Positions 33,052-45,425 are shown, numbered from the stretch's first letter. The stretch is 64,000 nt of DNA from Spongospora subterranea f. sp. subterranea (GCA_049724395.1 JAUGWO010000042.1:186001-250000); one strand, 5' to 3'. A program made the numbers and translations. Notes: generated from the sequence alone by a model not told the origin.

Positions 33052-34518
33052 TCAGGTTTGAGGAAGTCGAGCACCATCTTGGACTAAGGTAGTGAACTCT
33101 TCACGTACAGTGGGCAATCCTTGGCATCTGACTACTACTGCTAGTCGCCAGATAAATCGGGGAAATCCAGTTTGCGATAATACAGACGATGTTTGCAGAC
33201 GACCGTTGATTACCATATTGGTGGAATCAATAACATGTTCTCCAGCATTATACCAGCGATGAACACCCTCAGAACATTGTACATCTTGCTCATGAACTAG
33301 TCTATATACGAGTTTGGTTCGATCAGGTTCTCCAGGTGTCACAACCACATCGCAATCCACCCTTGTTAACGACGCAACGATGGACACGTGCTGGATAAAC
33401 ACAGACCTTTGAGTTTGTAGAACAACGTGGATGAGGTTTGGAGCATTCAGAACCAGAGTCGGCCTTCTATCACAGTACAAAAACGCCTTGACATGGCAAA
33501 GTAAACGGATTCGTGCTTGATATGCAGTATACATAGCAACCAATTCAGCAACGCCTAAAAATATCCAAATCTCAGATACTAGAGATGCCGCCATAGAAAT
33601 GGCCATAAAATGGGCGACGGCTGGGATGACGATTACATGGAAAATGATGACACTGAACAAAAGAAACACTCCTTGCTGACGTCGCCTGGGAATGTCATCT
33701 GATTGATCATCAGATATCGGATAGAGATATCTACCTAACGGGCGAGAATACACTTTCAAATCGGTTGTATCCGGCTGGACATGAATGATTGAACGGGACA
33801 TGACATCGACAAGAGCGATAACGCACAATCCGGTGATGGCGATGACCAGGTACGCATACGGTTCAAACAAAGCCGTCCGATAGACAAACGGATACGGATC
33901 TGTGCCGTTATCCCAATGGACGAGAAGTAGTATGGAACCATCTGGTCGTGACAGACGACGCAATTCGGATTCAGCTGCAGATAGAGTTGAATACCTGACT
34001 TTAACTGAATCCATCACCCATAGATTAGATGAACGCGATTCTCTGCCGTTAATCGTATCGGTGAATATATACTCAATGATTATTTCATAGTCGTTATCTG
34101 AGAAATCTGCAAGTTCGCCTTCATGCTCTACAATATAGGCTTTGTGGATGGTTCCTACGACGGGTTCGGCATATGTCAGACGCATGTGCTGCAAATAGAT
34201 TTCATTGAGGCTATAAAGGGAGAAAAGAGTGCACAGCAAAACAGAGATGACGATAAACGCAATTCGTTGATTGGCACGCCGATTGAGAAACGATTTCCTC
34301 CAAGAATGTCGCTCCTTGAATTTGTCCTTCCAATGTCGTGACTTATCGTGATCGATTACGGATTGCGTCCGTTTACACATTGTAAACCATAGCGACGGCT
34401 GATGAGCCAACGCCTTCCACGACAAGCATGTACTTGAGAGAGCACATAAAGATTTCGCGTCCAGAAAGCCGAATGCAGTTAAGGTCAACTCGACAGGAAG
34501 GTTGGTTGACCAATCCAT
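33052..34518 (-). CDS. F-box protein with membrane-embedded DUF3592-like domain
   Basis: An intronless frame of 488 codons starts at ATG 34518. The N-terminus is a good F-box (NLPVELTLTAFGFLDAKSL, SSTCLSWKALAHQPSLWF), which normally binds Skp1 in SCF ubiquitin ligases. A basic linker precedes hydrophobic helices: RIAFIVISVLLCTLFSLYSL, then after a luminal-looking domain YLVIAITGLCVIALVDVM, VFLLFSVIIFHVIVIPAVA and a fourth. The domain between the first two helices (VKVRYSTLSAAESELRR) resembles DUF3592. A soluble beta-rich C-terminal part ends LVQDGARLPQT. The fusion suggests a membrane-tethered ubiquitin ligase adaptor; that role is inference. Lack of introns is unusual beside its neighbours. 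Confidence 0.75.
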   Translation of the reverse strand: MDWSTNLPVELTLTAFGFLDAKSLCALSSTCLSWKALAHQPSLWFTMCKRTQSVIDHDKSRHWKDKFKERHSWRKSFLNRRANQRIAFIVISVLLCTLFSLYSLNEIYLQHMRLTYAEPVVGTIHKAYIVEHEGELADFSDNDYEIIIEYIFTDTINGRESRSSNLWVMDSVKVRYSTLSAAESELRRLSRPDGSILLLVHWDNGTDPYPFVYRTALFEPYAYLVIAITGLCVIALVDVMSRSIIHVQPDTTDLKVYSRPLGRYLYPISDDQSDDIPRRRQQGVFLLFSVIIFHVIVIPAVAHFMAISMAASLVSEIWIFLGVAELVAMYTAYQARIRLLCHVKAFLYCDRRPTLVLNAPNLIHVVLQTQRSVFIQHVSIVASLTRVDCDVVVTPGEPDRTKLVYRLVHEQDVQCSEGVHRWYNAGEHVIDSTNMVINGRLQTSSVLSQTGFPRFIWRLAVVVRCQGLPTVREEFTTLVQDGARLPQT

Positions 34519-35109
34519 AGAGTCTTGTGATATTATCAAAATCGGCCTTCTCAATAATTACTTGATCAAGGTCCCTGAGGTGTGTACGGACAATAAATAG
34601 GGTAAATACAGTAGGGCTACACTATTTTAGCGTTCTCCCTATGCTCTTGATGCGCCACTAATTCCAATATTGTTCGATGCAGTGTTTTGATCATTTTCAT
34701 CAACAATATTTCTGATGAAATGAGTAATTACCTAACGCCAGACGCCCCCCGGATTAGGAATCCTGCAGATTCGATAACTAAATACTCTGAATTCAGAACT
34801 AAATGCAATTGGGGCATGTAACAGGTGACGGTATTTGGCTACTCCTTGACAGAAAATGCATCAAACTGCCAGATTCCTGTTCAATTAGCGAATTCATCAT
34901 CATCAGACTGGAAAAGCAACTACATTGGTATTTGAATGGTATCAAGAGTGATGTGTGTGTTACAGTGTGTTACCTTTTGTTGTTGATTATAGGGTGAGTG
35001 TGTCTCGGTTACTGACCCCCTGTGTTCGGTTACTGACCCATTGTGTTGTCCGGACTGACTCCGCCCCCATTCCCCCACCTCATTATCAATCGATAGTTAA
35101 TTCACGGTA
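34519..35109. other. Divergent intergenic region
   Basis: About 590 bp between the F-box gene and CC2D1. A short direct repeat (CGGTTACTGACCC, twice between 35005 and 35040) lies close to the CC2D1 start. No gene is seen. Confidence 0.5.
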
Positions 35110-37889
35110 ATGGAGGTCCATGACGATAATGAGGATCTGGATGTCAGCGGAAACCTGGAGCTGACGGCCGAAGAGCTCGCCGAATGCGGTCTTACCCTAG
35201 ATGATATTCGCGACTTTCATGATGACAATGGAAAACATGAAACTGTTGATAGCGATCACAATGCCGACTTGTTATCACAGCTACGTGATATCTATTCAGG
35301 ATCTGACATTGACGACGACCTTGAGCCCGATCAAAACCAGTTTCATGGTAGTGTATAAGTGCCGATATATTTGAATGTGGGCGGAGCCGTTTGACGAATC
35401 TGTATGCACAAATTAGGAGGGAGCCCAATTGGTGAAGCGTTAACAGATGATAATGATTTGCTGATGGTACAAGACGATACAGAACGAGTTATGACTTTTG
35501 TACATACTGAAGAGCAATCTCCAGAAGTTGGAAGCATTGTTTCTGACAATCAGAAGAACGATGTAGAGGTATCGCTGCACGTTTTTTGTTATATTCAACA
35601 AACTTAATGAGTGCTCAGGCCGTTGTTGCTGAAGATGCTGCACCACGATTGACCATACAACAGGAGATTAATCAGTTGAAGATCAAAGCTGTTGAATTAA
35701 ACCGTGCCAATAAAAAGGCTGAAGCGTTGAATCTGATGAGAAAAATCAAGCGCCTCCAAGCGACTTTCACCCAAGATTCCGGGCCCGTTAGTTTACCAAT
35801 AAATGGTTCAGAAGCTATTCCAAAACTCAATAATATCAATGCCGGCGATGTTGTTAACGAGTCTTCGGCGATTGAAAGCGGGTATGAGTCCAAGGTGAGT
35901 GGCTTAATTACTTCTCGTAAGATACTCAGTTGCAATATGGTATAGAATTCCGTCAAAGAAACCATCTTGCATCGATTGTCAGAATACACAGCAGAGGCTC
36001 TTTCAAAGAAGCGGGAAGGGGATATTCCTGCCGCTAAATTGCTAATGCAGCAAATCCATAACTTACGAGCTGCAAAGGATGATCTGGAAAATAACCGACG
36101 GATCCCGTCTTTGGATTCGCTTCCTGCCCCCTTGGTTACATTTATCACGTCCATCGCCCCAGCTAATCTAAATGTCGTGCTAGCAGAATTTGTCATCCCT
36201 TGACCAACTGGGAGGTGTTTCGAAACAGGAATCTCAACTTCAGGCGCTGAAAGACTTGGAATCTGCTCTTCACGATCAAGTGGCTCGTGTTCATGAGGAG
36301 TCAAAAGCGGTTTTGAAATTAGGTCTCAAAGATGAGGCTCGATCCATCATTGCGGTGAAAGCTCACACTGAGCGAGCTCTACAGCGTTTGTCTGTGATTC
36401 ATGCTGGTTCGTTGCAACCAGATTTAACGTATTAGGTAGTTCAGAGTTTCGCTTCGCACCAGTGGAGATCCATTACCGAAAGTAATTAAAGTGCTCCGCG
36501 ATGTATCCTATCTACGTTCTTTTGACCACATCGGATCAAATCAGCTGGAGGTTCGCTGCACTTCACTACAGTTGTCCCAGATTATCGTGTCTTATCAATT
36601 CCATTCAGCTAGAAATAAAGCAAGCTGAATGTCTAACTCCGCCCTCCGGGTGGAGTTTGTGCACAAGCTTCGTTTCCTATGAGCTAATATATCCAAAGGA
36701 TGTCGTTCAAAAAGGCGTGACGCAGACAGTCGAGAACAACGACGATCCAGGTAGTGCATTTAATGTTCCATTACTTCGCGCAGTCTCTGAGAGTGGACCA
36801 GTTTTTGGATTAAAAAAACTGTTATCCTTTCCTAGGCCGAAGCATGCGTCGCGAATGTAATCTTTCGCCGCCAATAACGAAAACAACTGTTTAGCTTCAG
36901 TATGCAGGTTGAATTTTGTTAAAATTTCGTTTTCTGTTCAAGTACCAAGACGATTACTTTTCAAGCCCATTATAATCGGCACTGCAGACCTGAGGCTAGG
37001 ACCGTTGCTTTCGCAATCGGAATTGACAGCGGTTTTACCTGTAATGTTTTTTTTAGTTGTTATATTCACGAATCTGATTTTTCGGCAGTTAAGGGGTGGC
37101 AGTCGAGGAAAACTTCAAATTACTCTCCGCCTGCGGACGCCTTTAGAAGGGCAAGATGTCGCTACCAAGACGGTTGAAGATATTTTTATTGAAGGTAATT
37201 TCATAGAGTTGTGTGTGAACGGCTCAGCTCACTTTCAGCAGGCGACCTTATTCCTCGTGCTAATTCGCCATCTCCCCGTTCCATGTAAACTTGATATCAC
37301 CAACCGCTTACCTTTTTATTTATTCCTGTTTGGCCTCAGAATCCGCAGCTCAACGAATTCGGGCACCCCACATTCGGCAGTTGTTTCTCCAACACCTATG
37401 CCATGTCCTTCAGGAATCGATCGTGAAGACTGGAACGTATTCGTAACACATGATGTGCTGAGTTATCGGATTCAAATTTGCTTTGTAGGATCCACATAGG
37501 CTTCAATCGATCTGTTCGAATGACGTAATAGACACGCTTATCCAAAACGTTACATCAGAGATAGGGACCTGCCGAGCCAAAAAAATGGACCCGCCCCCGA
37601 CGCTTCTCATAAGGTTTTGTCTTTCGATCAAATGTGCACCACATGCTTTAACGTTTTGCTGTTCAGGGTCCAGCAACTCATTTCCATGAAGCAAAAGTTG
37701 GAGCAAAGCGTAGAAGATGGTTCGTTAACTTTATCGGCATACCTTGATATGCTTAGGAAGGACATCATGCGACTGTCGTTGTTAGCCTCGGCATTGCAGC
37801 GAGCGAATCGATCATCTGAAGCAGACATTGTGCGGAATCGACTACAAATTCAACAATCTGAACTTGATACAGCTATGTCCAATTCGTAA
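35110..37889 (+). CDS. CC2D1: CC2D1/Lgd family DM14-C2 protein
   Basis: CC2D1/Lethal giant discs proteins bind ESCRT-III Shrub/CHMP4 and act in endosomal sorting. The N-terminus is acidic (LTAEELAECGLTLDDIRDF). DM14 repeats follow on separate exons: QLKIKAVELNRANKKAEALN (about 35680), LSEYTAEALSKKREGDIPAA (about 35970) and a third region around 36250-36400 (DQVARVHEESKAVLKLGLKD). The C2 domain lies at about 36600-37260, with FVSYELIYPKDVVQKGVT, ENNDDPGSAFN, ILIGTADLRLGPL-like IIIGTADLRLGPLLSQ and GKLQITLRLRTPLEGQDV. The C-terminal helix pair (KLEQSVEDGSLTLSAYLDML, then RANRSSEADIVRNRLQ) matches the family. Ten or so short introns are inferred. Confidence 0.87.
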
Positions 37890-38035
37890 TTTGTATTTAA
37901 AATTGAGACGTATCGGACGTTATCCTATACTATGATTAATTTACCAACCCTATTTTAAACAACATTATCATTGATAACTCTTATTGCTTTCAGTCGTGGC
38001 ATTTCAGTATCTTTATAGTGTGGGCTTGAACAGAA

Positions 38036-38806
38036 TTACACATGGACAGCGAAAACCGTCACGACACAATGCATTGTAGGATTTTCCCATTTCACAGAGC
38101 ATGTCCCTGGCAATTCAAGAGATTAGCCATCCAAACAATCAATAGTTTCCCCTAGCATATCTCCACCGTCTGTATTTAGGTCCCAGAAGCAGGCACTTGA
38201 TATATGGAGGCCAGCTCCATTCCGTTGCATTATCGTTGATGTGACTAATAACTAATAAGAATCTTGCTACAGTAGGTAAACAAGCGTTTATAGGCATGTA
38301 CCGACGTATTTGAAGTTCTTATCCAGCTGTCGCAAGCTCTTTAGAACGCTTTCGATGATAGCGGCCGTCCAATCGTGGACACGTTTGGCGTTGAATGTGT
38401 TCTGGCCCAGAACTGGATCCCATGGACTGGGTAATCAATCACTCGTTAGGGATGGATGATGAGGAGAACGGGGGATATCGACCTGTTCAATACACGCTTT
38501 CACCTCATCGTAATCGAACCCGCACTGCAATCAATCAGGAATGAGATATTGACGTGATTTGCGCTGTTTTGGGGCCAATTTCACAACAACTCACAGCGTC
38601 GTCATCACCGAAATCGCTCATTGATTGGTTCAAATCGGATCGTGAAAGCTTATGGGATAAGGATTTATGACTGACAGCTTGACGAGGGTGGAATTCGGGT
38701 CGATCCGAGATTACCGCCAACTGGATGGCTGTAATAAGTGGCGACGTGTGTGTGGAGGGGGAGGGGGGGAATGGCAGTCAATATCACCCCAATTCTCATC
38801 ACTCAT
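38036..38806 (-). CDS. DYNLT1: Tctex-type dynein light chain
   Basis: Tctex light chains sit on dynein intermediate chains in cytoplasmic or ciliary dynein. Exons on the minus strand encode MSDENW, then a serine-rich N-terminal part, [67 protein letters not shown] and finally [23 protein letters not shown]. The KY-V/I-V-T-x-x-IMQ(R)NGAGLH core and the WEN..M.C.V end define the family. Five introns are inferred; the one after CIEQ has a CTAACGA branch-point-like word. The N-terminal extension of about 50 residues is longer than in human DYNLT1. Confidence 0.9.
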
Positions 38807-39302
38807 TCGTTGCCACTGAACAATCACCACCCCTTTAACTGCAGATGATTCATCGTATCGTTCCTCATCTCTACCCGGTTTTGGGCACGTGGTAGTGCAA
38901 TATTTCAAGCGGAACGTCGACAGGTGTTGACTGATCATGGATGAATAATTCGTGCTAAAATAAACCTATAGTGTCGATCTATAGAGAAACCCAACAGACA
39001 TCGCACAGTTGATTTGTCTGGAGAACATCAAAATAATGATTCCTTTAAACAATCCAACTGATATCGGATGATATCTGACGTATTCCATGTTAATGAAACC
39101 CATCCTGATAATGGAATCGCTGACGGAATACACAAGACGACCAATGATCCCATGACGGTTGACGTCGTGATGTTGCGAATACGATAATCGGCAATAAAAG
39201 GAAGGGGGTTGGGTATCGAGTCGGGTACTAATCGAACCCTGATCCTACAGCGATTGATCAGGACAGAGAGGGTTAGAGGGGTGGTAGATCCCCACCTCAA
39301 TA
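38807..39302. other. Divergent intergenic region
   Basis: About 500 bp between the dynein light chain and kinesin-8. No frame or repeat is supported. A purine-rich run (GGAGGGGGAGGGGGGGA at about 38755-38769) lies in the first intron of the light-chain gene, just outside. Confidence 0.5.
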
Positions 39303-41947
39303 ATGCTCGATATCCAGGCCAGCGATGATGACGAACCCAAACAGGGCCTGGTCACCACACCTTCCCAGGATTTCATACCGATCGAGGCACCAGATCCACC
39401 CGACGACAACAATATCGTGGTCGTGGTTCGAAAACGACCACAGAGTGTTCGCGAGAAGACGACGGGAGGGAAAGATGTGATCAAGGTGTTGGATGGGAAA
39501 TTAGTGGTGCTGATGGAAGCGGAATCGTCATCGTCGGATTTCCTACGCCACCACCGGACCCGCGAGAAGCAATACATGTTCGATCACGCGTTCGACGAGA
39601 CGTGCTCCCAGCGGCACGTCTACGAGAACACGACCAAGTTCCTGATCGACGCTGTGGCGTCCGGCTACAACGCCAGCGTGTTCGCTTATGGGTCAACGGG
39701 CGCCGGCAAGACCTACACCATGATCGGGACCAGTTCCCAGCCGGGGATCATGATCCTGGCGCTCGAGGACCTGTTCGCCCACGTATCGGCGCACCAGGAA
39801 TCGGTCTTCCGAATGGTGTTGTCGTACTTGGAGGTTTACAACGAGAACCTACGCGACCTATTGAAACCGTCGTCCACCACGCTCAGTCTACGAGAGGATC
39901 CGGTGAAGGGGATCCAGGTCGCCGGTCTTACCGAGTTTGTGGCGCACGACGCCCAGGAGGTTATGGAATTGCTCCATAAAGGGAACGCCAATCGAACAAC
40001 AGAGCCGACCGCCGCGTAATGCCCCCCTCGTTATGTTCAGATTGATATGGCATCTGTCGCTGAGGCCCGCCTTTTTCGCCATCTTGTTTTCAGAAATCAG
40101 ACCTCGTCTAGGTCCCACGCCGTCCTGCAGATCATCGTGGAGCAAAAGGATCGAATCCCGTCGACATTGGAGACGGTCCGGATAGGGAAGCTGTCATTGA
40201 TCGATCTGGCTGGATCGGAGAGGGCGGCGATCACACAGAATCGAGGAATCAGGATGATCGAAGGCGCTAATATCAATCGATCGCTATTAGCTCTTGGTAA
40301 TTGTATCACAGCTCTAGGCGCTAACTCCAACTTTGTCCCGTTCCGGTATGTCGGTCCCGATTTGCCATCTCCCTAGACCCTGATCTCGTGTGTTCGGCCA
40401 TCGTTCAGCGACTCAAAACTGACGCGCGTCCTGAAGGATTCGTTAGGTGGAAACACCCGAACGGTAAATCATCTTCATCATCGTCACGTTTTCCACCCGC
40501 CGTATCTGAGATTCGATTGCGATCAACACAGGTGATGATATCGAATGTGAGCCCGTGTGATTTATCGTTCGAAGACACACACAATACCCTGAAATACGCC
40601 AATCGCGCCAAGAACATTCGCACCCACGTTCGTAGCAATGTACTCGAGGTCTCCAATCATCTCGCCAAATACACCGATATCATCAGCGGATTACGTCGTG
40701 AGATCGCCTCCCTCAAATGTCAGATGCAAATATCGTCACTAATTCAGCAGCGACGATCGGGGTCGGGGTCGTTATCGCATCAACTGGAGTTAGAGCATTG
40801 GCTGTCGTCAAGGGATATGACGACGTGGACCGAAGCCAGGCAGAAGCTGCAGAGCATGTTCGAGCAGTGGAAACAAATCGCCGAGACCGTCAACACGGTG
40901 AAGATGAGGAACCTGGAGGCGGCGCGGAACCTGAGGAAGGCGAGGATACTGGAGCGGCTGGGCGAGCCAGTTGGGGGCGAGATCCACAGACTGGAGAAGG
41001 AGATTGCCGAAGGGAACCAGCAGATACAGAGGCTGAAGGACCAGGATCTGGCCATGAAGAAACGGGAGAACGATCTGCGAGGGGAGGTTGGGGCAGCGGG
41101 CGGTAATGGATCGCAGACGATATCACAGATATTGGATATGGAGATGGCCATGCATGGCCTCAAGGTCGACAATCTCAGACTGTGCCATGGCAGGACGGAA
41201 TCCGATCAAGGCAACGCCGACTGGATTGAGTCGCTGGAGGATCAGATCAGGATCAGGGATAAAGTCATATCCGATCAGGAGATGGCGCTTCATCAGGTTC
41301 AGGAGCGGAAGAGTGTTGAGATGAGCAGAGGGCGATCCGGTTCCGAGGATCCTGTTCCCGCATCGTCGGGTCAATGTAAATCATCGGATCCGGCGCCTTC
41401 ATCAGATCCTGTACCGTCCACGACCTCCGGAGCGGTTCGGGTTCCGAGACGGTTATCGATCAAGACCAGCACCGTTATCGATCATGGGTCTGGGTCGGGG
41501 GCCAGGAGAAGAAGGGCGTCGGCTGCGTTGCCCATCATCGCCACCCCCGTGAAGAAGGCAGTGAAGGGGAAAGAAGGGAGACGACGCGATGGAGAAGGGG
41601 AGAGGGAATCCCCTTCCACCATCAGACAGCCATCATTCGCCAAACCCGTCTCGTACCGTCCACCACGACCGCTGCACAATAAGTCTAGCGCCGCCAATCC
41701 CGACCCGATCCCCAATACGATGGCGCCATGGTCGACCCCGAAGCCATCGCGACGCCCTTCCATGGCGTCCAGCCGCGCCTCGTCCCATTCCAGTATCAAG
41801 TGCAGTACCGGGGAGAAATTGGACCAAGGTACAGGCGGGGGTGATGACGATGGCGGTTCAGGCCCAGCATCATATCATACTCGCCGGTTAAGGGCGAAAT
41901 ATGTGATTCCATCGGCAGTTCCCCGATCCCGAAGAAATTCATCGTAA
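39303..41947 (+). CDS. Kinesin-8 family motor (KIF18/KIF19/Kip3-like)
   Basis: Kinesin-8 motors walk to microtubule plus ends and shorten them, controlling spindle or cilium length. The motor domain starts at about residue 35 (IVVVVRKRPQS) and shows the P-loop YGSTGAGKTYTM, LEVYNENLRDLL, NRTTEPTAA joined by an intron to NQTSSRSHAVLQIIVEQ, switch II LIDLAGSER, then ANINRSLLALGNCITAL, FVPFR/DSKLTRVLKDSLGGN and MISNVSPCDLSFEDTHNTLKYANRAKNI. The neck and stalk follow, with coiled coils (EIHRLEKEIAEGNQQIQRL). The tail is basic and serine/proline-rich, with RVPRRLSIKTSTV and PRSRRNSS at the end. Three introns interrupt the motor. All nucleotide-binding motifs are intact. Confidence 0.95.
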
Positions 41948-42095
41948 ATTGGAAGAGAATTCCTCAAATAAATATCATAAACAGATGAAATAATCTGATT
42001 CGATTTATCCTCTCGAACGAAACCTGTTTAGTGAACTTGTTTCCTGATGTTTTATTGAGTTGTTATCGGTTAGATAATGATCGATTACAGATCAG

Positions 42096-42981
42096 CTAGA
42101 GAGATTGTTGGAGATCCGTTTGGGGCGATTCCGGTTGAGGGACAGCCTTCACCAACACGCTCCCGAACATTGGGAAGCTGGTCTCGATCCGTTTGATCAG
42201 ATCGGCTTCACTATTGCTGTTATACGTCCTCTTGAACGAGTTCGCCGAGACCACGTTCGACGTTGACGAGGAGTTGGCGATGTACGGCGTCGCCTGATCG
42301 CTAATCAGCCATGACGACACGTCCGATCGGGTCATGGCCGACGGTCCCGTCAACGCCGGGGCGGCGGCTGGAAGCGATTCGGGCAAACGCCGCTCGGATT
42401 CGTCATGGTAGAACACGCAACGCGATCCAAACGAGCACAATCCTGTTGACGAATATTGATTGCACTCAACGGTCTTGAACTTCGGATGGCGATTAACCTG
42501 TCGCAACTCTTGTTCTCCATGTCTAAACCAATACGAACACACATCGTCAGTTACCGTTGACCAGGGCCAGCGCCACAGCACTTACGCGAACTGGCATTTA
42601 GCGCCATATGGGCACGCGTTCGTTATCGACCACGATTTGCACAGTTCCGTCTTGTAGAGGTCCGTCTTGATATTGGATTGGGTCGAAGACTGACGAGATT
42701 GGGATGAGATTGGGTCAGGTCTGGTCAGAATCGAGCGGGACGATGACCCCCAGATACGGTCGGTGAGATATGGGGATCGGGTCGACACCGACGGCAAGGC
42801 GGTGACCGATCGGTTGATCGGGCCCGGGTGGCGTCAGGCTCCACGATGACGACGAGGGTCGGGATGACGATTGCATCTGGACCAGAGCCGCGTTCGATGT
42901 CGGACGGGAATGGGCCAAGAAGCATTTGTTGCCGTTCGGGCACTGGCCCGTTTTCGTGTAGGTTCGGCATGAGATCGACAT
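42096..42981 (-). CDS. TTP/TIS11-like CCCH zinc-finger protein, three fingers
   Basis: TTP-family proteins bind AU-rich mRNA elements and trigger decay. The first finger CRTYTKTGQCPNGNKCFLAH lies right after the start codon at 42981. After a serine/proline-rich linker comes YKTELCKSWSITNACPYG then AKCQFAH, a C-x8-C-x5-C-x3-H finger whose Ala codon is split by an intron (GTAAGT..TTTAG). EQELRQVNRHPKFKT and the next finger CNQYSSTGLCSFGSRCVFYH follow. The spacing and the YKTELC and HPKFKT lead-ins are diagnostic of the tandem TTP fingers. The linker between finger 1 and finger 2 needs an intron or frame change near 42740-42830 that I could not fix. The C-terminus is serine-rich. Confidence 0.85.
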
Positions 42982-43322
42982 TATTGATCGACGAGAAGAG
43001 ATATTGAAGGGGAATATAAGGGAATCCAAGCTATATAAACTGGGGCCAAGATCGATTTCTTATGAGATAGTCTTTGCAATTTCAGGAATGATGATTCCAT
43101 GGCGTCTGATGGGCGATAGCACTATAGCCCCAAACATTCCGATCAGGGTGACTCAACGTCATCGGCTGAATTGATGAGGCTGAACAGGGATCTCCGCCCC
43201 AGGTTCCGGATCACCCCGTCGGTGATTCAACCGATTTCCCCCTGGCTTAAACCGGGTAAAAAACAACCGAGCTATAATTCGGGTCCCAACTATAGGGATT
43301 GTGTACCCGATATTGATCAGGA

Positions 43323-43838
43323 ATGTCCCAGAGAGATGGCGCGATCCTGAACCGGGTGTTGATGGATGGGAGTCAGGGGGCGTTAGGACCACGATCATGG
43401 GATCGTATGTTCAGCACATTACGATCGATCAGGGCGGATTCTGATCGTGATCCACCTGAACCGCCATCCCCTACTATTGAGCCCGTCTCCTCTGCCCCTG
43501 AAATTGAGCCTGTTTCCCCTCCACTGGATTATCGCCATTTATCGGGTGATGGTCGCCCAGTTTACCCGGTTCATCTATCCGTTGCCCAATCGATGCCATT
43601 ATCATCATCGTCTCCATCTGAGATTGCCCTTGGCCAGTTAATTGCTAGCTATCGATATCGGAAGAAACTTGAACGTGATCATCCATTTGATCAGGACATG
43701 TTTAAGATCACGAAACCCGTCCAGCCAATATACCAACGATTAAAGCAAGACCTCGTCAGTCTGCGACATAAAATGGGCAGGATTCCTAATCGCCATCATG
43801 ATAATCATCTCCAGCGCCAAAACAGCAGAAATAAATGA
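43323..43838 (+). CDS. Hypothetical protein, disordered
   Basis: An uninterrupted frame of 171 codons starts MSQRDGAILNRVLMDG. The first 100 residues are proline/serine-rich (PPEPPSPTIEPVSS). The C-terminal part is helical and basic (ASYRYRKKLERDH, YQRLKQDLVSLRHKM, PNRHHDNH). No domain is recognised. It lies between divergent CCCH and convergent Msp1 genes, 113 bp from the Msp1 stop. Confidence 0.55.
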   Translation: MSQRDGAILNRVLMDGSQGALGPRSWDRMFSTLRSIRADSDRDPPEPPSPTIEPVSSAPEIEPVSPPLDYRHLSGDGRPVYPVHLSVAQSMPLSSSSPSEIALGQLIASYRYRKKLERDHPFDQDMFKITKPVQPIYQRLKQDLVSLRHKMGRIPNRHHDNHLQRQNSRNK

Positions 43839-43951
43839 ATTTCGGTTCAACAACTACAACCGAAAGGGGATCGCTCATGATGTGGAAATGACCTGGGCTT
43901 CGATGATTTATATAGACAGATGAACATAGAAGAAAGGATGTAGAATATGAA

Positions 43952-45425
43952 TCAGGATGAGGACATCCGTTTGGCTAAGTATTCACGTGCTGATGAGCCA
44001 GACACTTTTACATGATCCAACGCGTCTACAAAGTCATCGAACGCGAGTGGCCTTGGCTGCAAATTACGTTCATCTCCATTGTCACTGGATAAAAGAGCGA
44101 CATCGGACATGGATGGAGGCGCCGTTGCTGCCAACTGGTCGCGTTTTTTCCGCAAAACTTCCCGAATTGGAACCATTGCGGCGAACCGGCACCATTCTTT
44201 CAGATCGCTACCGGAATACGAGGCAGTCATTTGCGAGAGAACTTCAATATTGACTGTCTCATTCATCGTTTCCTCCGCCAATAATACCTTCAGGATAGAT
44301 TGTCGTTCAAGTTCATTTGGCAGGCTAAATTCAAAAGTCCTGGGCATCCTGCGTAGAATAGCCTGATTTCCAACAATGAATAATGCGTTTACAGGAACTC
44401 ATAGGGAAAAATATACCTCATCAAGATCGTATGGTCGGTTCGTAGCGCATAACACCAAAATGTGACTCGTGACATCAGAATCAGTCATTAACCCATCCCA
44501 AAGTGACATGAACTCTGCTTTTAATCCATTGGTCTCGGAACAGTCACCGACAGCGGATCGCTGACCCAAAAAACATTCGGCTTCGTCTATGAAGACAATT
44601 GAAGGGGCTAGTTTATGTGCTAAAGAGAAGCACGCTCGAACCTGTAAGATCATATCAGCCATTTATATCAAATCTCCTCTGATTTTACCATTTTTTGGCT
44701 TTCCCCATACCACTTGTTTTTTATTGTTGACCAGCGAAGATTAATAAACGTCGCACCTGAATCCTTAGCGATTGCCTTCGCTGTCATTGTCTTACCTGGA
44801 GAAAAGAAAGTCAAGATTTGGAATGTAACTTAGGAAGGTCTCCACACCTGTTCCTGGAGGACCATAGAACATAACGCCTCGCGGTGGCGATACCAGATTC
44901 CTACGTTGCCAATGACCATCGCCATCTTGGCGTGCAAACAATTCAGGATGAGACAACCTGATAAAACTGTTGGTATGGGAAAAACCTAGCGGCAAGGTGA
45001 CATTTACGGGATCAACACAGTTTCAATAAGCTGCGCCTTGATAGCTTCAAGACCACCGATGCTTTTGAAATCAACATTAATGTCGGCAGGCATGGTAACA
45101 TCCCCGACTAGGACTTTCTCATAGGAATCGAGTTCCAAATTTTTGCCCCTTTCTCCTAACCGGGATATAGCCGCTTTAGCAGCCGCTTCCGTCTGCAAGC
45201 ACAGTTAATCGGAGTGCCGAATTCAAAATTGGATTTCACCTGCTTGGAATTTTTGGAAGGATCTACATTTGATATGACCCGTTTCGTTATCCAATACATT
45301 AGAGCAGAGGCGAAGGCGGTTGTCAGAAGATCGAACGCGAACGTTTTGAAGTCTTTTGAATGGACATGCTGAATTGCTGGTTGGTCAGGAGTAACTGCGA
45401 TCGGTTTGGCCGGTGAGCTCCCCAT
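43952..45425 (-). CDS. ATAD1: Msp1/ATAD1 membrane AAA ATPase
   Basis: Msp1 pulls mislocalised tail-anchored proteins from the outer mitochondrial membrane. The N-terminus (from ATG 45425) ends in a membrane helix, [18 protein letters not shown]. Then come [21 protein letters not shown] and [15 protein letters not shown], typical of Msp1. The AAA core shows Walker A ([11 protein letters not shown], intron, [13 protein letters not shown]), the pore-loop region [19 protein letters not shown], Walker [16 protein letters not shown], the sensor [15 protein letters not shown], the arginine-containing [16 protein letters not shown] and a C-terminal helical part ending YLAKRMSSS. Six or so introns are present. 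Pore loop 1 reads W in NLRW and KWYG, matching the family. Confidence 0.93.

Noticed and set aside
40717-41172. Genes on alternative frames inside kinesin-8
   Set aside because: Their composition is the out-of-frame shadow of the coiled-coil stalk; no motif or start context supports them.
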